Shown: positions 27,735 to 41,429, numbered from the stretch's first letter. The stretch is DNA of 64,000 nt from Atrichornis clamosus (GCA_013400975.1 WBMZ01010836.1:1-64000); one strand, 5' to 3'. Made by a program: numbers and translations. Notes: generated by a model not told the origin, from the letters alone.

Positions 27735-28023
27735 TTCTTCTTTTTACAAGGGTGTTTAGTGGTAGGAGAAGGGGTAATGGCTTTACACTGAAAGAGGGTA
27801 AATTTAGATTAGATTTTAGGAATTCATACTTCGTTATAAGAGTGGTGAGACACTGGCACAGATTTCCTAGAGAAGCTGTGGCTGCTCTATCCCTGGAATT
27901 GTTCAAGGCCAGGTTGGATGGGGCTTGGAACAACCTGGTCTAGTGAAGGAGTCCCTGCCCATGGCAGGGGGAGTGGAATGAGAGGAGCTTTGAGATCCCT
28001 TCCAACCCAAACCATTCTATGAT
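27735..28023 (+). mobile_element. CR1-type LINE, 5'-truncated 3' end
   Basis: About 290 bases match the remembered 3' end of avian CR1 elements. Recognisable words in order are GGGGTAATGGCTTTA, TTAGATTAGAT, GAGACACTGG, GGTTGGATGGGGCTTGGA, CAACCTGGTCTAG, TCCCTGCCCATGGCAGGG and a terminal CCATTCTATGAT. CR1 is the dominant non-LTR retrotransposon of birds. The copy carries only the extreme 3' part and no reverse transcriptase, so it is dead. It lies in sense orientation in CYTH3 intron 1. Confidence 0.92.
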
Positions 28024-31000
28024 ACTGCTTGCTATTTTTTTGTCCTGTAAGTTTCTCTTTCCTAGTACAACAAAGGTTTGAAAAGCTTTAAAGTGTTTCA
28101 CTTAAACTGTAGCTTCATCCTACCTGCTGCTATGTTTTGCCCCATTCTTTTCCCTCCCAATGCAAACATGCTTTAGTCTGATTCTTTTTACACCCATCTT
28201 AGGCCCCAAGGCCAACACTTGAATTACTACTAATCTCTTTTCCTTGTTGGAAGTCACTGAATGAGCTGTTTGCAGTCACTGTCTGAAGAGTATATCCTCC
28301 AGGTTTATCTTAGGGCCTTTCCACACTTGTCCTGACCCCATGTATTCAGTACATTCCCTTCCTCTTTGTCCTGCCAGCTGCCTCTAGTACTGTTTACTAT
28401 ACTTTTATTTTCTTTTTTAAATCTTGTCTTTTTTTTTCTTTCCTTCTTCTTTGACTGCTCTCTCCTCCCCCTCCTGTGTTGTTATTTGCTTTTTCGTTTG
28501 GAAGATGATCTTTCTACTTTCAACTTCTTTTGTGAAGATTTGCAGGACCCTGAGCTTGCTGTAACTCTCTCTTCCTCTCTACATCTTGTTTCTGGATAAT
28601 CAAATTTGCAAATAAGAATGGAACTATCATATTTAAACTGATGACTCACAGCGTATACTCCATGCTCTGGATCCACTACCATCTGTCCCAGCTGAAATGT
28701 TGGCTTGTTTGACATCTTAAGATTGCGTAATTGTCATCTTAAGCTTAATGAGTCTAAAACAGAGCTCTTAATGTTGTTTCCACCCACTTCCTCTTTTTGA
28801 TGTCTGCAGACACATGCTGGCATCCCGAGTGGTTATTGACAAGTAAATAGTGAGATGTTGTAATTTATTACTTCTTAAAAAGTAGTCTGCAGAGAAGTTG
28901 TAATTAAAATGGCAGTGAAAGGGCAAAAGTATTGAAATACTTACAAAATAAGTTATGTTCTCCTATGCAATGTTAATTTTCCAGTTTGAATGCACAAATA
29001 GACTTAATCTGGTTATGGGATCACGTGACATTTTCTGTAGACTTCTGCATGGGACTAGCCAGCACACAGGTTAGGATTTTGTGATGATTCAATGAATCCA
29101 TATGGATTTTTTCCCTCCTCTTTAAAATAAAGTGATAGTTAACCATGTCTTCTTCACTTTGTCTCCCTGTAGTTAATGCATACTTAAGCACGTATGAAAG
29201 GATTGCATGAATTTTAGTGAGGAGTTTGGACATAATGACCATGTGCTTCATTCACAGAGGATAAAAATAAGTCCTTAGCAGCTGGTTTATTAGGAAAACC
29301 TGTCAATGTATAGAACTGTGAGACAGGGATCCCAGGGAAGTGAAGAACACATGATATTTTACTTGGTTTTACAGAAGCAAAAGGGAAGTTGTGTGAACAG
29401 ACATACTGTTGGCATTTCTGACTTCACTGCACATTCTTTTAGAGCAATATGTTGTACTGGAAAGGTATATGAATGAGGTAGTAAGAGTTTATTTATTTAT
29501 GCCATTTGTAGAACTTTAACATCTAGCAATTTGTTTTAATTGCATATGACTTCCTTCTTTTAATTTCAACAATTTCATGGGAAAAATAAGTATTTAAAAT
29601 TTTTTGGACAGCAGTGTTTCCTCTTAGTGGGATAGACACACAAAATCCACTAGAAAACCATGTGTTTTGTGGTCCTCTGAGATTTGCCTGAAGAAGGAAA
29701 TGGCTTGACCTATTTGGTTGCTATGAAGTAAAAACATTCTTGTTCTCTCTCTTCTTTTTTTTATTGTGAACATCTGTGTCACATTTATTTCATTACTTTC
29801 TGAGGTTCTTTAAGCACATTATTTGCTAATACAAAGTTTTATTTAAGGAAAGTAAAGTGATACCTAGCTCCTTCCACAATTTCATTGAAATCCTGATAGC
29901 TGCTTATAAATAGGTATGATATAAGTGGGTAGGTTTTCCAGTCAAAGTTGACATGTTGAAAGGCAAACACAAGTGTTACCTAGCATTTCCTAGGAAAAAA
30001 AGTGTTTGACAAATTCAGTAGGATCTCATGGAGTTAATAGGAAATGTTGCATGCTGGAACCTTGTGAAATCTAAATCATAATCTCATCCAGAATTTGAAG
30101 ATCTTGGTTTTAATTTTTTGACAATTTGTACGTCTTAGTGTGGTTTTACTAATTATCCTTATTTTCAGATGTTTATTATAAAAAGAAACAGTTACGTTAT
30201 GCTAGGTGAATGGAAAACTTACGCTGATACAGTCATTTAGCAACATGACAGAAATTGTCCCAGTGAGGATAGATTTTACTGATTTTACTAATAATTCTTC
30301 TGAATTCCGTAAGAAAATTCTTTGACAAGAATTGAAGATTGGTCCATTTGTGAAAGTTGAATCTGAATTCAAATCTGGCTTTGTCTGTCCTGTGCAAGTG
30401 CTCGGGTTGGATTTTGAGGAGCTGCTGCTGTTCTTTGCGGAGGTTCCAAACTTAACTTGCCATGCAGATTCTTAATAAAAACAGGAGAAACCAATATTGA
30501 TTTTTAGATTAAAAGCATAGCGTTTCTTAACAAACCATAAAAGCTATGTGAAAATGATGAGACTCGAGTCTGCTGACTCTCGGGGTATGAAAGAGGCTGA
30601 CAGTAGCTGTGGGAATTAGCTTTAGTGGCTCTTCTATCCAGCTACTAGTTCTCACACGGCTTGTAGGAATATCTATTCCTCAGTCAAATTAGATTGAAAT
30701 TGAGTGCTGTGCAAGGTGTACTTTGGCAGAAGGAGCTGATGGGTAGGAAAAGGAATGTGTCCAGTGTCTCTTGTGCTCATTCTTGTTCTCACACATGCAT
30801 GCACAAAAAAAGGCTGAAAAAATTAGCATATGCAAATAAGGGAACTGCCTCACATTGTTTTCTCTAAGAGGAACTGTGAGATGTAATCACTTAATGAGTC
30901 ACCTCTAAATTTTTATACAACTGCCTCATTAGTGTAACTTCTAGAATGCAGATTTCAACATTTTTTTGTTTTAATACCTGATTCATATTGCAAAATACCA

Positions 31001-34000
31001 TTCATGCTGTTTTCTTGTTGAATTCCAAGTATTCAAGAGTCTGCTTGCTGTTACATTTTTGCTTTCATGTACTGTAGATGTCATGTTCCTTAATAGGGTC
31101 CTTGTTTAGCTCACAATCAGTGTTGTCCATAGAGTCAAATTCTGACATAAACAGATCCTGTTGCCTTACTACGAGAGAGGGAATTCTCAAAAGGGATATT
31201 TGTAGTTGCATTGAATACTATAAAATAAAGAATTACGGTTGCTTGAAGCAGTATTTCTTATATTCAGTAGTCAGATTCCAAGTAAAATTTTTTTTCTTTC
31301 TTACTCAAGTTTGTACTAATGAACTTCCTGCCCAGTCATTCTGTCGCACCAAGGAGAAATTTTCCCACCAGGCTGTGTACTCTGAGTACAACTCTGACCA
31401 CTTGCAAATGCAATTTTTGAGTTTGTAAAGCTGCTGCATGTTTTTGTTCCACTGTCTTGCAACTGCCCAGCCAAAGGATGTGGAGGAAAGTTTTTTCCCA
31501 GCAAGTTGAGGTTAAACCACAGTGGCCGTAAGAAGAGGTTGTGGCTCTGTTAAGGAGAAACTCCATTCCTTGGGAAGAGCTTTGCAAGTTAAATGTATTC
31601 TTTGACCATGAAATTCCTAATGTGTATAGGATAGGGACTGGGTTCTCCACAGTACCATGCTCAGTCTTTCTTGAGAAGGCCAGGAGGGCCTGACTCCTCT
31701 CCTGTACATGTGCAGTGCTCCACTGGCTCTGACCCAGGCAGGAGCTGCCGTGAGCAAACCGTGGGTGCTGATGATCCATTAAAATAGATCTGTGAATAGA
31801 TCTATGGACTTCACTGTGCAGGATGGGTGAATGAACTCATTTTGCATGTGGTATCTGTCACATAAATGCATAAATGAGTATTCCATATTATGGAGGTATA
31901 TGTTTATAGACTCAAAAGTAACTCTTTTACTTTATAGAACTTTATTATTATTTAACTTCCTCTTTTGCAATTCAGTTTTGACCTATTATACCCTTTTAGT
32001 TAGTAAAATTACCATATAATGTAGTTGCAGCATTCTTAAACAACATCCAACATTCATCTGGGGACAAGGAGAGTATCTGTGCTTGTTTTCCCACCATCTC
32101 CTATCATTTGTGCTGCTATTCCTGAATTGCAGTTTGTACATTAACTATTTCATAAGTGGCAGTTGAAACTGGTATCCAAGGCTAGTCAAAGTTTAGGGAA
32201 CTGGCTCTTGTGTCTGAAAACATTTGTAGTAACAGAAGGGAAAGCTTAAAAAGTTTCAGGTATGTGAGTAGTTTATTCCTTGTGTAGACATTGCTGATGA
32301 ATTCTGTAATCTGGGAATCTCAGGCTGGGTCTCAAGCCTGTACTCCATGTATTATGTGTGGTCAACCTTTCTAGGCAGCTGACTTTCCAGTTTGCTGTAC
32401 GTGTTTTATCAAGGACAGATAAATGAAGCATATGGAGTTGATTATTTTTTTGGCTATAGGAAGTGGATTTTTGTGCATTAAATATAGTAACTTTCTGTTT
32501 TAAATATCTGAGAGGAAGCTTTCCCACTCCCAGAGATTTTTTTAAAAATTTTTAATAAGAATACATGTAACTTTCTTCACTCTCATTTTGTGCAATGCAA
32601 GCTGGAAGGACTGCAATGTTTAGTCTTGGTCTTGTACCAATAAATGACATAGTATCACATGAATGTTTTAAAAGATTAGGTGATATTTTATAAGAGCAAA
32701 CATAAAAAGAAGACTAGTTTAAGTCCTTCCACTGATATTCAAAGTAAAGTGAGTATGTGTTATGTGACTTTCCTTATTCTGCTGTAAATTTACTTATTTT
32801 CCTTTTGTATCTTCTACCTGAGTCGTAAGCCTAAAAAAGTAACGTGTTATGAAGGGGAAAGGTTGGGTGAAATTGGTAATCCAAATTAAATACAAATAAT
32901 ACTCTCAAGTTTATGGAGCCTGTGGGTGGGTGGATTTGGCAGATCTATTCATTGTGCTATGTTAGACTTGAAAGAGCATATGGAGATGATTATTTTCTGG
33001 CATTTTGTAGTAAAAGTTTTTGAAGAAGGAAGTTTTAAATTTTTTAAATTTTTTTTTAAGAGAAGAGGTGAAAAATAGGAAGAATAACTCTTTTTGCATT
33101 GAGTGGTAAAATAGTTTTGTTGTAGCAGCATATGAAAAAACAATTTATTCAGAGGTAAGCTGCTAAAAGAAATTCTCCTACTGTTTTCCTATTGGCTGTC
33201 TTGTTTTTTGAAGGCAGCCAGAGATCCTGTGCAGCTGGGACTAATACAGGATCCAGCTGTAACTTTTTTTTATTGTTGTTCAGATGTCCGGTGATGGTCA
33301 GATCTAAGTTATTGTGTGGAAATTCAGCAAAGGAAAAGGGCAGGGTGGGAAAAAAGTGACTCTCCATAAAAGTATTCCAGTAAAAGCAACAGGAACTAGG
33401 AGTATCCATTTCAGAAGTCTGCCATAAATCCCATCCTGAAATACTTAAACGCCTTCAGATTTTGCTGTAGACTTTAAGTAATCTAAGAGTTTTTGGTTTA
33501 TTTTTTAAACAGAAGTGAAGTTAGCTGGTTGGAGTGGGAAGGTGCCTGTTCTTTAAATTACATAATGGAAGAAGATACTGTTTTCTCATTCACAGTACAA
33601 GGTTTTATTTAAAACAGAACTCTTTACTCTGTTTAAAGTATTGGTGCAATATGTAATGCTATAACATGGAGTGTATAAAACAGGTTTGGTTTTACTATTT
33701 CACTTATGCTATGTTTCGCTAGTCTTTGTATCTCAGAGCCCAAGGATGTAAGAAGGGGAGAAGCCTAATATTTTTCCATAAAATTTGGTTTACCTTTGAT
33801 ATATTTAGTGCTCCCAACTCTGTAGATGATGCCTCAGATTGAGACTAAATGAAATAAGTGACCAATGCAGCAGGTGAGCAATGGAATAGCGAGAATACTT
33901 GATGATGATCACAATAATGTGTTATTTTTTCTTTCAAAACAATTTGGATTTTTTTCCCTTGTTAAAAGGTCATATTTCTTAAGTGTCTTTCTAATTGTAG

Positions 34001-37000
34001 CCAATCATCCTGTTTCTTAGTTACTGGAGACTAGGGATGCCAGGGTGGAAATGTGCTGTCTTTTAGGTATCTGCTTCCTTTCCAAACCGTTCCAAACTTA
34101 ACTTGCCAGTGGAGTCCATCAAATACCTACCTGAATTTCAGAATCCTTTCACTGTTACTCCAAGCCTTTAGTTTTGAATGTCGTTACTCAATCAGTTTGT
34201 AATTACACTAGTCTAATTTAATAAATTTAATAACAATAGTATACAAATTATAAGTTCTGCTTGAATGAAAGAGCTAGCTTAGAATACTGTTAGTTATTTC
34301 CATTAATACTAACAGCAATGTGAATTTTAAAACATAACTACTGTCTCAAACATAATCTTGAACAGTGCATTTCTTTACATTTGCCTTAATTGGTTGTTGA
34401 TGTTAATTTTTTTATTGGGGGAAAAATTAAAAAGAAAGGATAAAGGTTTGTGGTGGGTCTGTTGGCTGTGGAACAACCTGGCACTTCGCCCCACAGAGCT
34501 AGAACAGAATAGCAACAACTTATTTTCTTTCCTGAGCAAGTAGGAGCTGATCTCTGACTTCAAAGTGGAGGTGAAATGTGGACAAATACTGTGCTTTGAA
34601 GGCAGAACACTTCTAACACAAACCAACTGCAATGCAAAAACATCTGTGATGTCCATGTAGCAATGTAAAATGTTGCAATCATTTATGGAGTTCTGGAACA
34701 TGGTCACCGATAGTAAAGATGAGGATTTTGTTTTGGTAGCAGGACTGAGGCAACCTGAGTGGCAATAAGAGTTGATAACTTCTTTTTTAAATTGGCATGT
34801 GTTACTTCTGTTTAGTTAAGCAAATGATGACACTTATTCTGCTGTTACTGTGCTGGGTGATGTATATTATGTACTGATGTTTGTACTTTACTCAGATCGT
34901 TTCCTCTCCCAAACACCTTTGTGTTTTATCTTCTTTTTATCTCACCTTCTTTTATATATAATATTTTAAATGAATACCGTGCAAATAGTTTGCTTTACTT
35001 TTTTTTTATGTTTGCAGGGATTAAATAACCAGTACTACATTTTATCCTTGTTTAGTAAGAATGGTAGTCAAAGTCCTTCTCTCCCAGTTTTTAAAGGCTG
35101 TGATCTTTATGCGAATTGTGAAAAGCCTAAAGGAGTCTCTTTCAGTTAATTGTTTTCTTGAAGTGCAGGTCAACTTACAGTGCATGTTGCAAAATTGGTT
35201 ATGTGTAGACTCTGCCATTGTCAAAGATGATTAAAGTACAGCAATTAGAATGAGAAACTGTGCTTACAGATTTGCTTTAAGATGCTTTGGCTATATTGAT
35301 GATATGTTAAAAGGAAAATTAGGAAAATATTTGTGGCCTGAGAATAAAATCTGCCAGCTAAGTTGAAGAAAGGAATATGATAATGTCTTACATTCAGTAG
35401 AGAGAGAGAGAACACTGATTACAACTATTGCTGTATTGTGGTTTTTCTCTGGAGCTCATATGGACTTAGGGGATGATTTTCTAATGTGATGGGAGAACAT
35501 CAAAAGGTCCTTCTCACATTAGAGAAATAATAGTACAACAATTCTAGCAAAATCTTGGCTTTTCACTACCTCATTTTACATTTTGAAGAAAGGGTTTCCT
35601 GCTGAACAAACACATGTTAGTCTGATAGCATTTTCCTGTATTTGAATTGGGAATAGTCAAATGACTCAAAAAAATTTATGTTGAAGTAGATACAGGGTTT
35701 AGCATAGAATATGTGCATACAATAAATCTATTCAACTAATCAGTCTGCTTCCTTTCTCTCCCACCCCCTTGCAGCTGGAAGTTCATCAGCTTCTGCTACT
35801 ATATCTGGCTTCCTCTTGAGACTTTCTGGGATAGAGTTAGCAGTGGTGGCAGGCATTAGTGAACAATGTCGTGATTATGTTCTGTGGGTCTGTATAAGTT
35901 GTCATTTTCCATTGCTGCTATTTCTAATGGAAAATATGTCATCTATTCAGTTTGAGCACATTATGTGTGCCGTGCAAAGTTGCGTGCTGCAGGATTTACT
36001 GAAAGCATGTACACCATCATTAAACCACTATAAAATATTTTTAGATTTCATTAGTGACCAATTTGGCATTTAAAATGGGAAATTCATGATAAGGTTTTAT
36101 TTTCATAAGTTCTTAGACAGGATAACACGGGATGGCTAGACTTTCATTGCTAGTTAGTTTGTAATTAATTATGCTTTGAGGTTCTTTAGTGTATCTTAAG
36201 ACATTGTTTTGAGGTACAGCTGTGGAAGAATTAAAAAAAAAAGAAAAATTACATGCTTCCAGTTGTCTTATCAGTTGTGAACTTCATTATAAAATACTTG
36301 GAGTCAGATCTAATGGAATCTAACAGTCTGATTAAAAGCTTTCATAACTTGTTTTTGTTGACCTTTTTTCTTCAAAAGATCACAATGTAATATTTCAGAA
36401 CCAGCTTCTGCCATTTGGAGATGCTGGTAAAACATCTGCAGGGTCAGTTGGGTATGGCACTTGGGTGTCCTGGTCGAACTTCAAATACTTCCAACAAGGT
36501 TTCAAGGTCTACTTTATTAAGACATTTAAAAGATTGTGGAACAGATGCTATGACTGAAGAATCTTTTAGAACTAGTTGTGGTATAATTTTGAAGTGAACT
36601 GCTGCTTGTGTGGATGTATGCTGTCAGGATTATTGGGGATAAAAATCTAGGTTTAATAGTGCCACTGCTTTTATTACCAACCACTTTTCTCAGTGGTCAA
36701 GAAATTCTTAAAACAATGAGGAGTTTACCTGTGCATGGTATTCTCCCAGTGTTTTGTACTTGCTGCTGCATTGTCCATGTTTGTGATATACAGAAGAGTT
36801 TCTAAACTGCACCAGTAAGTTTTCCCACTGTTCGTTATGTGAGCTGCGTTGGCAGAGCTGCAGACACTGTTGCTACAGACTGCTTAACAGAAGTTATGGC
36901 TTGGTATTTCTGGTTGCCCTAAGGCAAATTTAGTATAATTGCAAGTATGTTAATATGAGTCAGATTTTTTCAATCTTATGCAAAGTTTGTATAGTGAGAG

Positions 37001-38922
37001 CTTGTGCCCAGGTAGAGCACTGCTCTGAAGACATTACCTCTTTGGAAAGGTGCTTAGCAGAGGATACATCTAACCACATTGTTGATGAAACTGGTATGTG
37101 CAATTGAAAAAATCATGATTTGCTGTAGGTTTTACTCATTTAGGAAGTGATACCTTTTATTGTTACCTTTTGTGTCATGTTGAGGAATAGCAGAACTAAA
37201 ACATTTAGTCCTACTCAATTGTTTCCCAGTCAACAAAAGTGTTTCCTATTTGAGCATGACAGGATGAAGTGGAAATCTAAGGAAGAATGTTTATTAATAG
37301 GAGCAGTGGGAGCTGGTGGATTGAGGGTTGAAAAATGAAATTGAGGGTTGAATCTCAGCTAGTTGCTTACATTTTCAGGGAAAATGCTGAATCTCAGAGA
37401 CCTTGAGAGTAATAAAACTAAATTGCTTAGATCTTTGAAGTTGTATGGATATGATTTTTTTTCTTTTTAAGTACTTAGCTGAGAAAAATTACTAAGTTAT
37501 TTGAAAATAAAGTACAAAAGATTATGTGTTCAGATTATTTTTCACTGATCTCTGGAAGGAATGCAGACATTTTGCCAGTAAGGGGCAGGGAAAACAGCTT
37601 AGAAAGGGCAATGTAATATTTAAGCAGATTTGTTTGAAACTGTTGGAGAAAGTTTAAATAGGAAGAATTTATTTATTCAAATGAGTTTTTGATCAGAATG
37701 CCAGGAGGTCTCCTTGAAGTATGAAAAATCTTTCTTTTTGTAACATATAACTTATGTCTCTACTTACAAGAATTTCAGCAGATGTGGAATGTGCTCTATT
37801 TTGGAAGTATGGTGAGGCAGATTTGGTATGACTGCTGATGGTATTTTGCCAAGCAAAGATTGAGAGACCAGGAGTTTGACCTTACGGTAAATGGATACAT
37901 CCAACAGACTTGTTATCAGTGGGCCAGATAAAAAGCTCTTTTATATCTGAATTAGTGACCTGTCAAGCTAATTGTTTCATGGTGTGATGGCAACCAACAG
38001 TTCACAAAAGCTAAGTATATTCTTTTCTGAGGAATCTGAAAATGCTTTGCAGTCTTAAACTAATCTTTATTATTCTATCACCAACAAATCTATGAGTAAA
38101 TTCCCAACTTTCTACATGCCCTCTCAGACTTCGGGGCATGTGGCCATTGGGCCTATTGATATAATAGCAAGGAGCTGGAGCAATTCAAGCCTAAGATAGC
38201 CAAGAAGCACAATACTGTATTGGCTATAGTGCATTTCTCTCCAAGTCCTGCAACTCAGTGGTTTCCATAGCAGGTACCGGGGTTACTTTTTTGGAAGAGA
38301 CTGCAGGAGTGTCAAAGGCTTCCACACCATCAGGCATCCCACTGTACACAGAGTTGTGCATCCTGGAATCTGTCTTGTTTTGGGGGAATGTAAATGCTGC
38401 TCGAGCAGTTATCTGATAGATGAGCAGTCCCGTGTGGCACGCTGTAGCTGCCTTTGGAGATGTTCCTCAGGGAAGGAAGATTGCTTTCAAATCCGGCAGT
38501 TGCTCCACCTCCTTCAGCGTGCAACTGATCTTGGAAAATGAATAAATAGCTTCTGCAATAAATACTGTTTTGAAATCTAACTCCAGAGCTGTGTTAGGCA
38601 GGGGTTGGGGGAAGGGGGAAAAATGAACTTTGCCTTGCTTTTTCTGAAAATTGGATTGTGTGCTTTAGAAACAGCCGGCAATCCTAAGTAACGACTAATG
38701 CTCCTCACTAATGAGTGCAGTGCTGTGAGCAGATCCCTTGTTGCCAAGAGTAGATGTTACTGGAAATTTGTGACAGAAAGCCTGCCTTCCTGAGCCCCAA
38801 CTGTTTTGCTGGGAACACAGTAGGTCTGATGAGCTGTGCCTGAATATTGAGCAGGATTTGGGGGTATTGTTGGCAGCCGACCACAGGGTCTGGGCTCTGG
38901 GACCCCCCTGCAGCTGCTCAGC

Positions 38923-39007
38923 GACATTCCTGTCAATTTTCCGTGCTGCTACTCGAAATGGATCTGACAGGAATGTCTGCTACTACTCTGGTGTTTGCTT
39001 TTCGAGT
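38923..39007. repeat. Interleaved inverted repeats with pseudoknot topology
   Basis: GACATTCCTGTCA (38923-38935) pairs perfectly with TGACAGGAATGTC (38965-38977). ACTCGAAA (38951-38958), inside that loop, pairs perfectly with TTTCGAGT (39000-39007) downstream. The order a-b-a'-b' is that of an H-type pseudoknot. It lies in CYTH3 intron 1 in a locally GC-richer stretch. Pairing is seen; function is not known. Confidence 0.7.
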
Positions 39008-41188
39008 CTATTTTCCAAGGTCTATCCTAGGAAAAAATGTAGGTGCATGCCAGCCAACCATTTCCTCTTCCCCGTAACTGGGGGTGACTGGGGAAACATA
39101 GCCTTTCTGTAAGGGTAAAGCTGAAACACGTTGCTACAATTTTATTCTTTTTTCCTTCTCATACAATTTCAAAAGCTGAAGGAATCAGTGTTCTTGTTTG
39201 CCTCTTCACCCAAGGTGTGATGAAATGATCTCTGCTTTCAAGGAGTTGTCCCGTCCTTGGTCTGAGATGCTTGGATTCTGGAGCTGAGAGAAGTCTAGGT
39301 TGGCAGCACAACATCTGTGGTTAGACCAGTTGTTCACAGGGACTGCTGGGAGTTGTATAATGGTGGGAGATGCTTTCCTTTCTATCCACACATGTTCCTT
39401 GGGATTGTTGGGAGAAAGAGTACTGTCCTGAGTGACAAGGAGAAGAGGTTGACAGAGGGGCATTTGCTCTCCTGTCAGAAGTTTAAACTTTGCCTCACAC
39501 TCTGCAGTTGGTAGGAATCATCCCAAACCCTCCAAAGTGAATGCAGAGCCAAATCCTGGGAAGTGGCTGCAGTACTTCAAGCAGTCCAGCTTTCCAGTCT
39601 GTATGGGCTCCCACTTGTTCGACCTGTTTTCCATCAGCAGTCTGAGCAGGTCACTCTCACATACTGACTGGTCAGTTGGAGTTGTTTAAAGCTAAAGTGT
39701 TTGTTAGTTCCTGTCAGTATTGCCTGTATGCTTGGCTCAATCAGAAGTGAACTGTGCTGTCATAGTCATGGGACCATCCAGTCCCTTTCCATCTAATTCT
39801 TTGTATAATTCTGTCTAGTAATATGCTACACTTGTATTGGGCAAAACCATAAATGCCCCAAGTTAAAAGGTACATCCTGCTTCCATTGTGTGCCTTAAAA
39901 GATCTTACTCTTGGAAAGCTACTGCATCTCCACATTTTAATTTCTGAATTTTCTCTTTTTGCTGCAGGCGAACAAAATCCACTGCTCTTTTGCTGCCCTT
40001 TCTTTGCTCTGTAGTGAAGGGTTTCAGTTAAAGACATTATATCTCTAATATGCCACTTAGCTATGCTGTGCATAGTTGGCATGGTTATCTCTTCCTTTCA
40101 CCTCCTAGATAGTGTTGAGGGGGAGCCCTGATTTCCTTCCCAAGACTCCCACTTGAAAAGTGGCTGTTGTTCTGCATTGCAAGAGAATACATATGTGCTA
40201 TCAGCTGTTATCTGTGGTCTCTCCTGGTGTAATTGTGGGATCATTCTCTTGCTCAGGGAGTGCTAAAATTTTCTGTGACCTGGATCTTGCCATGAAAATG
40301 TACAAAAGAAATTCAGAACTTGCAGACTTTCACTCTATAAAGACTAAATTTGTGTTAATGCGTACTATAATGTAATGTACTCTAAGCAAATGCTTTCAAA
40401 TGCAAACATCAGAGAAAATTAATTTGATTTCAGCTATGGCACTACATAAGCTTCCCCTTTGTTTCTCCAGTTTTGCACATATAAATGCTCTACAGAGAGA
40501 AAATTATTACTGAGTTTTCCCAAAATTATTTATCTGTGAGGCTCTGCCTTGCAGCATACATACTGAAGAAGGGAAAAAAATTACTGTATCTGTTTGACAG
40601 TGTTTTGTTGACCTGATGCAGTGTAGAGAAAAGGCTTGAGACCACCTCCTTGTGGAAGGGTGGTATCTGTATTTATAGTGGTGGTATTACTACACAAAGC
40701 TGAATGGGATCACCCTGCCTGATTATTTGCTGTGCAGAAAAGAAATCAGATACAGTCAATTTGTTAAAAAGCTGAAAGCAGAGTAAGAAAATTGTAAGGC
40801 AATATAAATGCCCCACTGTCCCTAAGCCAGCAGGATAATACAAGACTGTGCATTTTTACTTACAGTGCTTGGCACTGCACAGCATTGCATTTGTCCTACA
40901 TTACTTTGGTGTTACTGTTTTCCATGTTGGAAGAGGACTGTGATGTTAAGATGTGATAGTGTGGCAGTGTGGTGGTGTAACACTGAAATCAGTATGGTGA
41001 TTCACCAGAATTCCTAAATAGTAACTGGTAACTGATGCTGATGAAGGCGCATGTTATATTGGATAGTATTTCCTGTATCTGTGCTAATCTGTTCGTAGCC
41101 CTCTCTGAAACACATACTACTACAGTGTGGCCAACATCTCCTTTTTTAATTTCCACATTAGTTGGCATAAAATTTTTCTGCGCTTCTT

Positions 41189-41212
41189 AAATATGCATGG
41201 CTATGCATATTT
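41189..41212. repeat. Inverted repeat, 10-bp arms, 4-nt loop
   Basis: AAATATGCAT, spacer GGCT, then ATGCATATTT. It is AT-rich and lies about 110 bases before the small candidate exon at 41326. The arms contain an ATGCAT palindrome. Confidence 0.8.
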
Positions 41213-41325
41213 TAACACTTTATATTATTAATGTGAGTATTAATATATTTGGGTAAGAGACTTAGAATGTTAAGTTAAACTCAGCTTTCTTTTCATATTC
41301 AGTAATTTGTATTTACATATTTTAG

Positions 41326-41429
41326 AAAGAAAAGTTGGCCTAGAAGCATCTTCTGATCTTGAAGCCAGAGTAGAGCGACTTCAAAAGAAAAAGGCTTCTA
41401 AAATGAAATCCATGCTTATCTATTATTAA
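41326..41429 (+). other. Candidate unannotated terminal exon or retrocopied fragment inside CYTH3 intron 1
   Basis: A T-rich acceptor ending in ATATTTTAG at 41325 is followed by 33 open codons to TAA at 41427. The peptide is charged and helix-like, with DLEARVERLQKKKASK in the middle, and resembles a coiled coil. The exon begins with two bases that would complete a codon left open by one base, which is exactly the phase of CYTH3 exon 1 (23069); splicing there would give a ~44-residue short isoform. No good donor follows, so it could only be a terminal exon. It is not part of the known cytohesin coding sequence. Alternatives are a fragment of a retrocopied gene that I cannot identify, or chance. 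Confidence 0.3.

Noticed and set aside
36415..36805. Two neighbouring open frames (60 and 65 codons) suggestive of a broken retrocopy
   Set aside because: Switching frames did not yield a recognisable protein, and no poly(A) tail or target-site duplication could be seen. Evidence is too thin to call a pseudogene.
38397..38408. 12-bp perfect palindrome CTGCTCGAGCAG
   Set aside because: A self-complementary 12-mer is expected now and then in 64 kb, and there is no supporting context.
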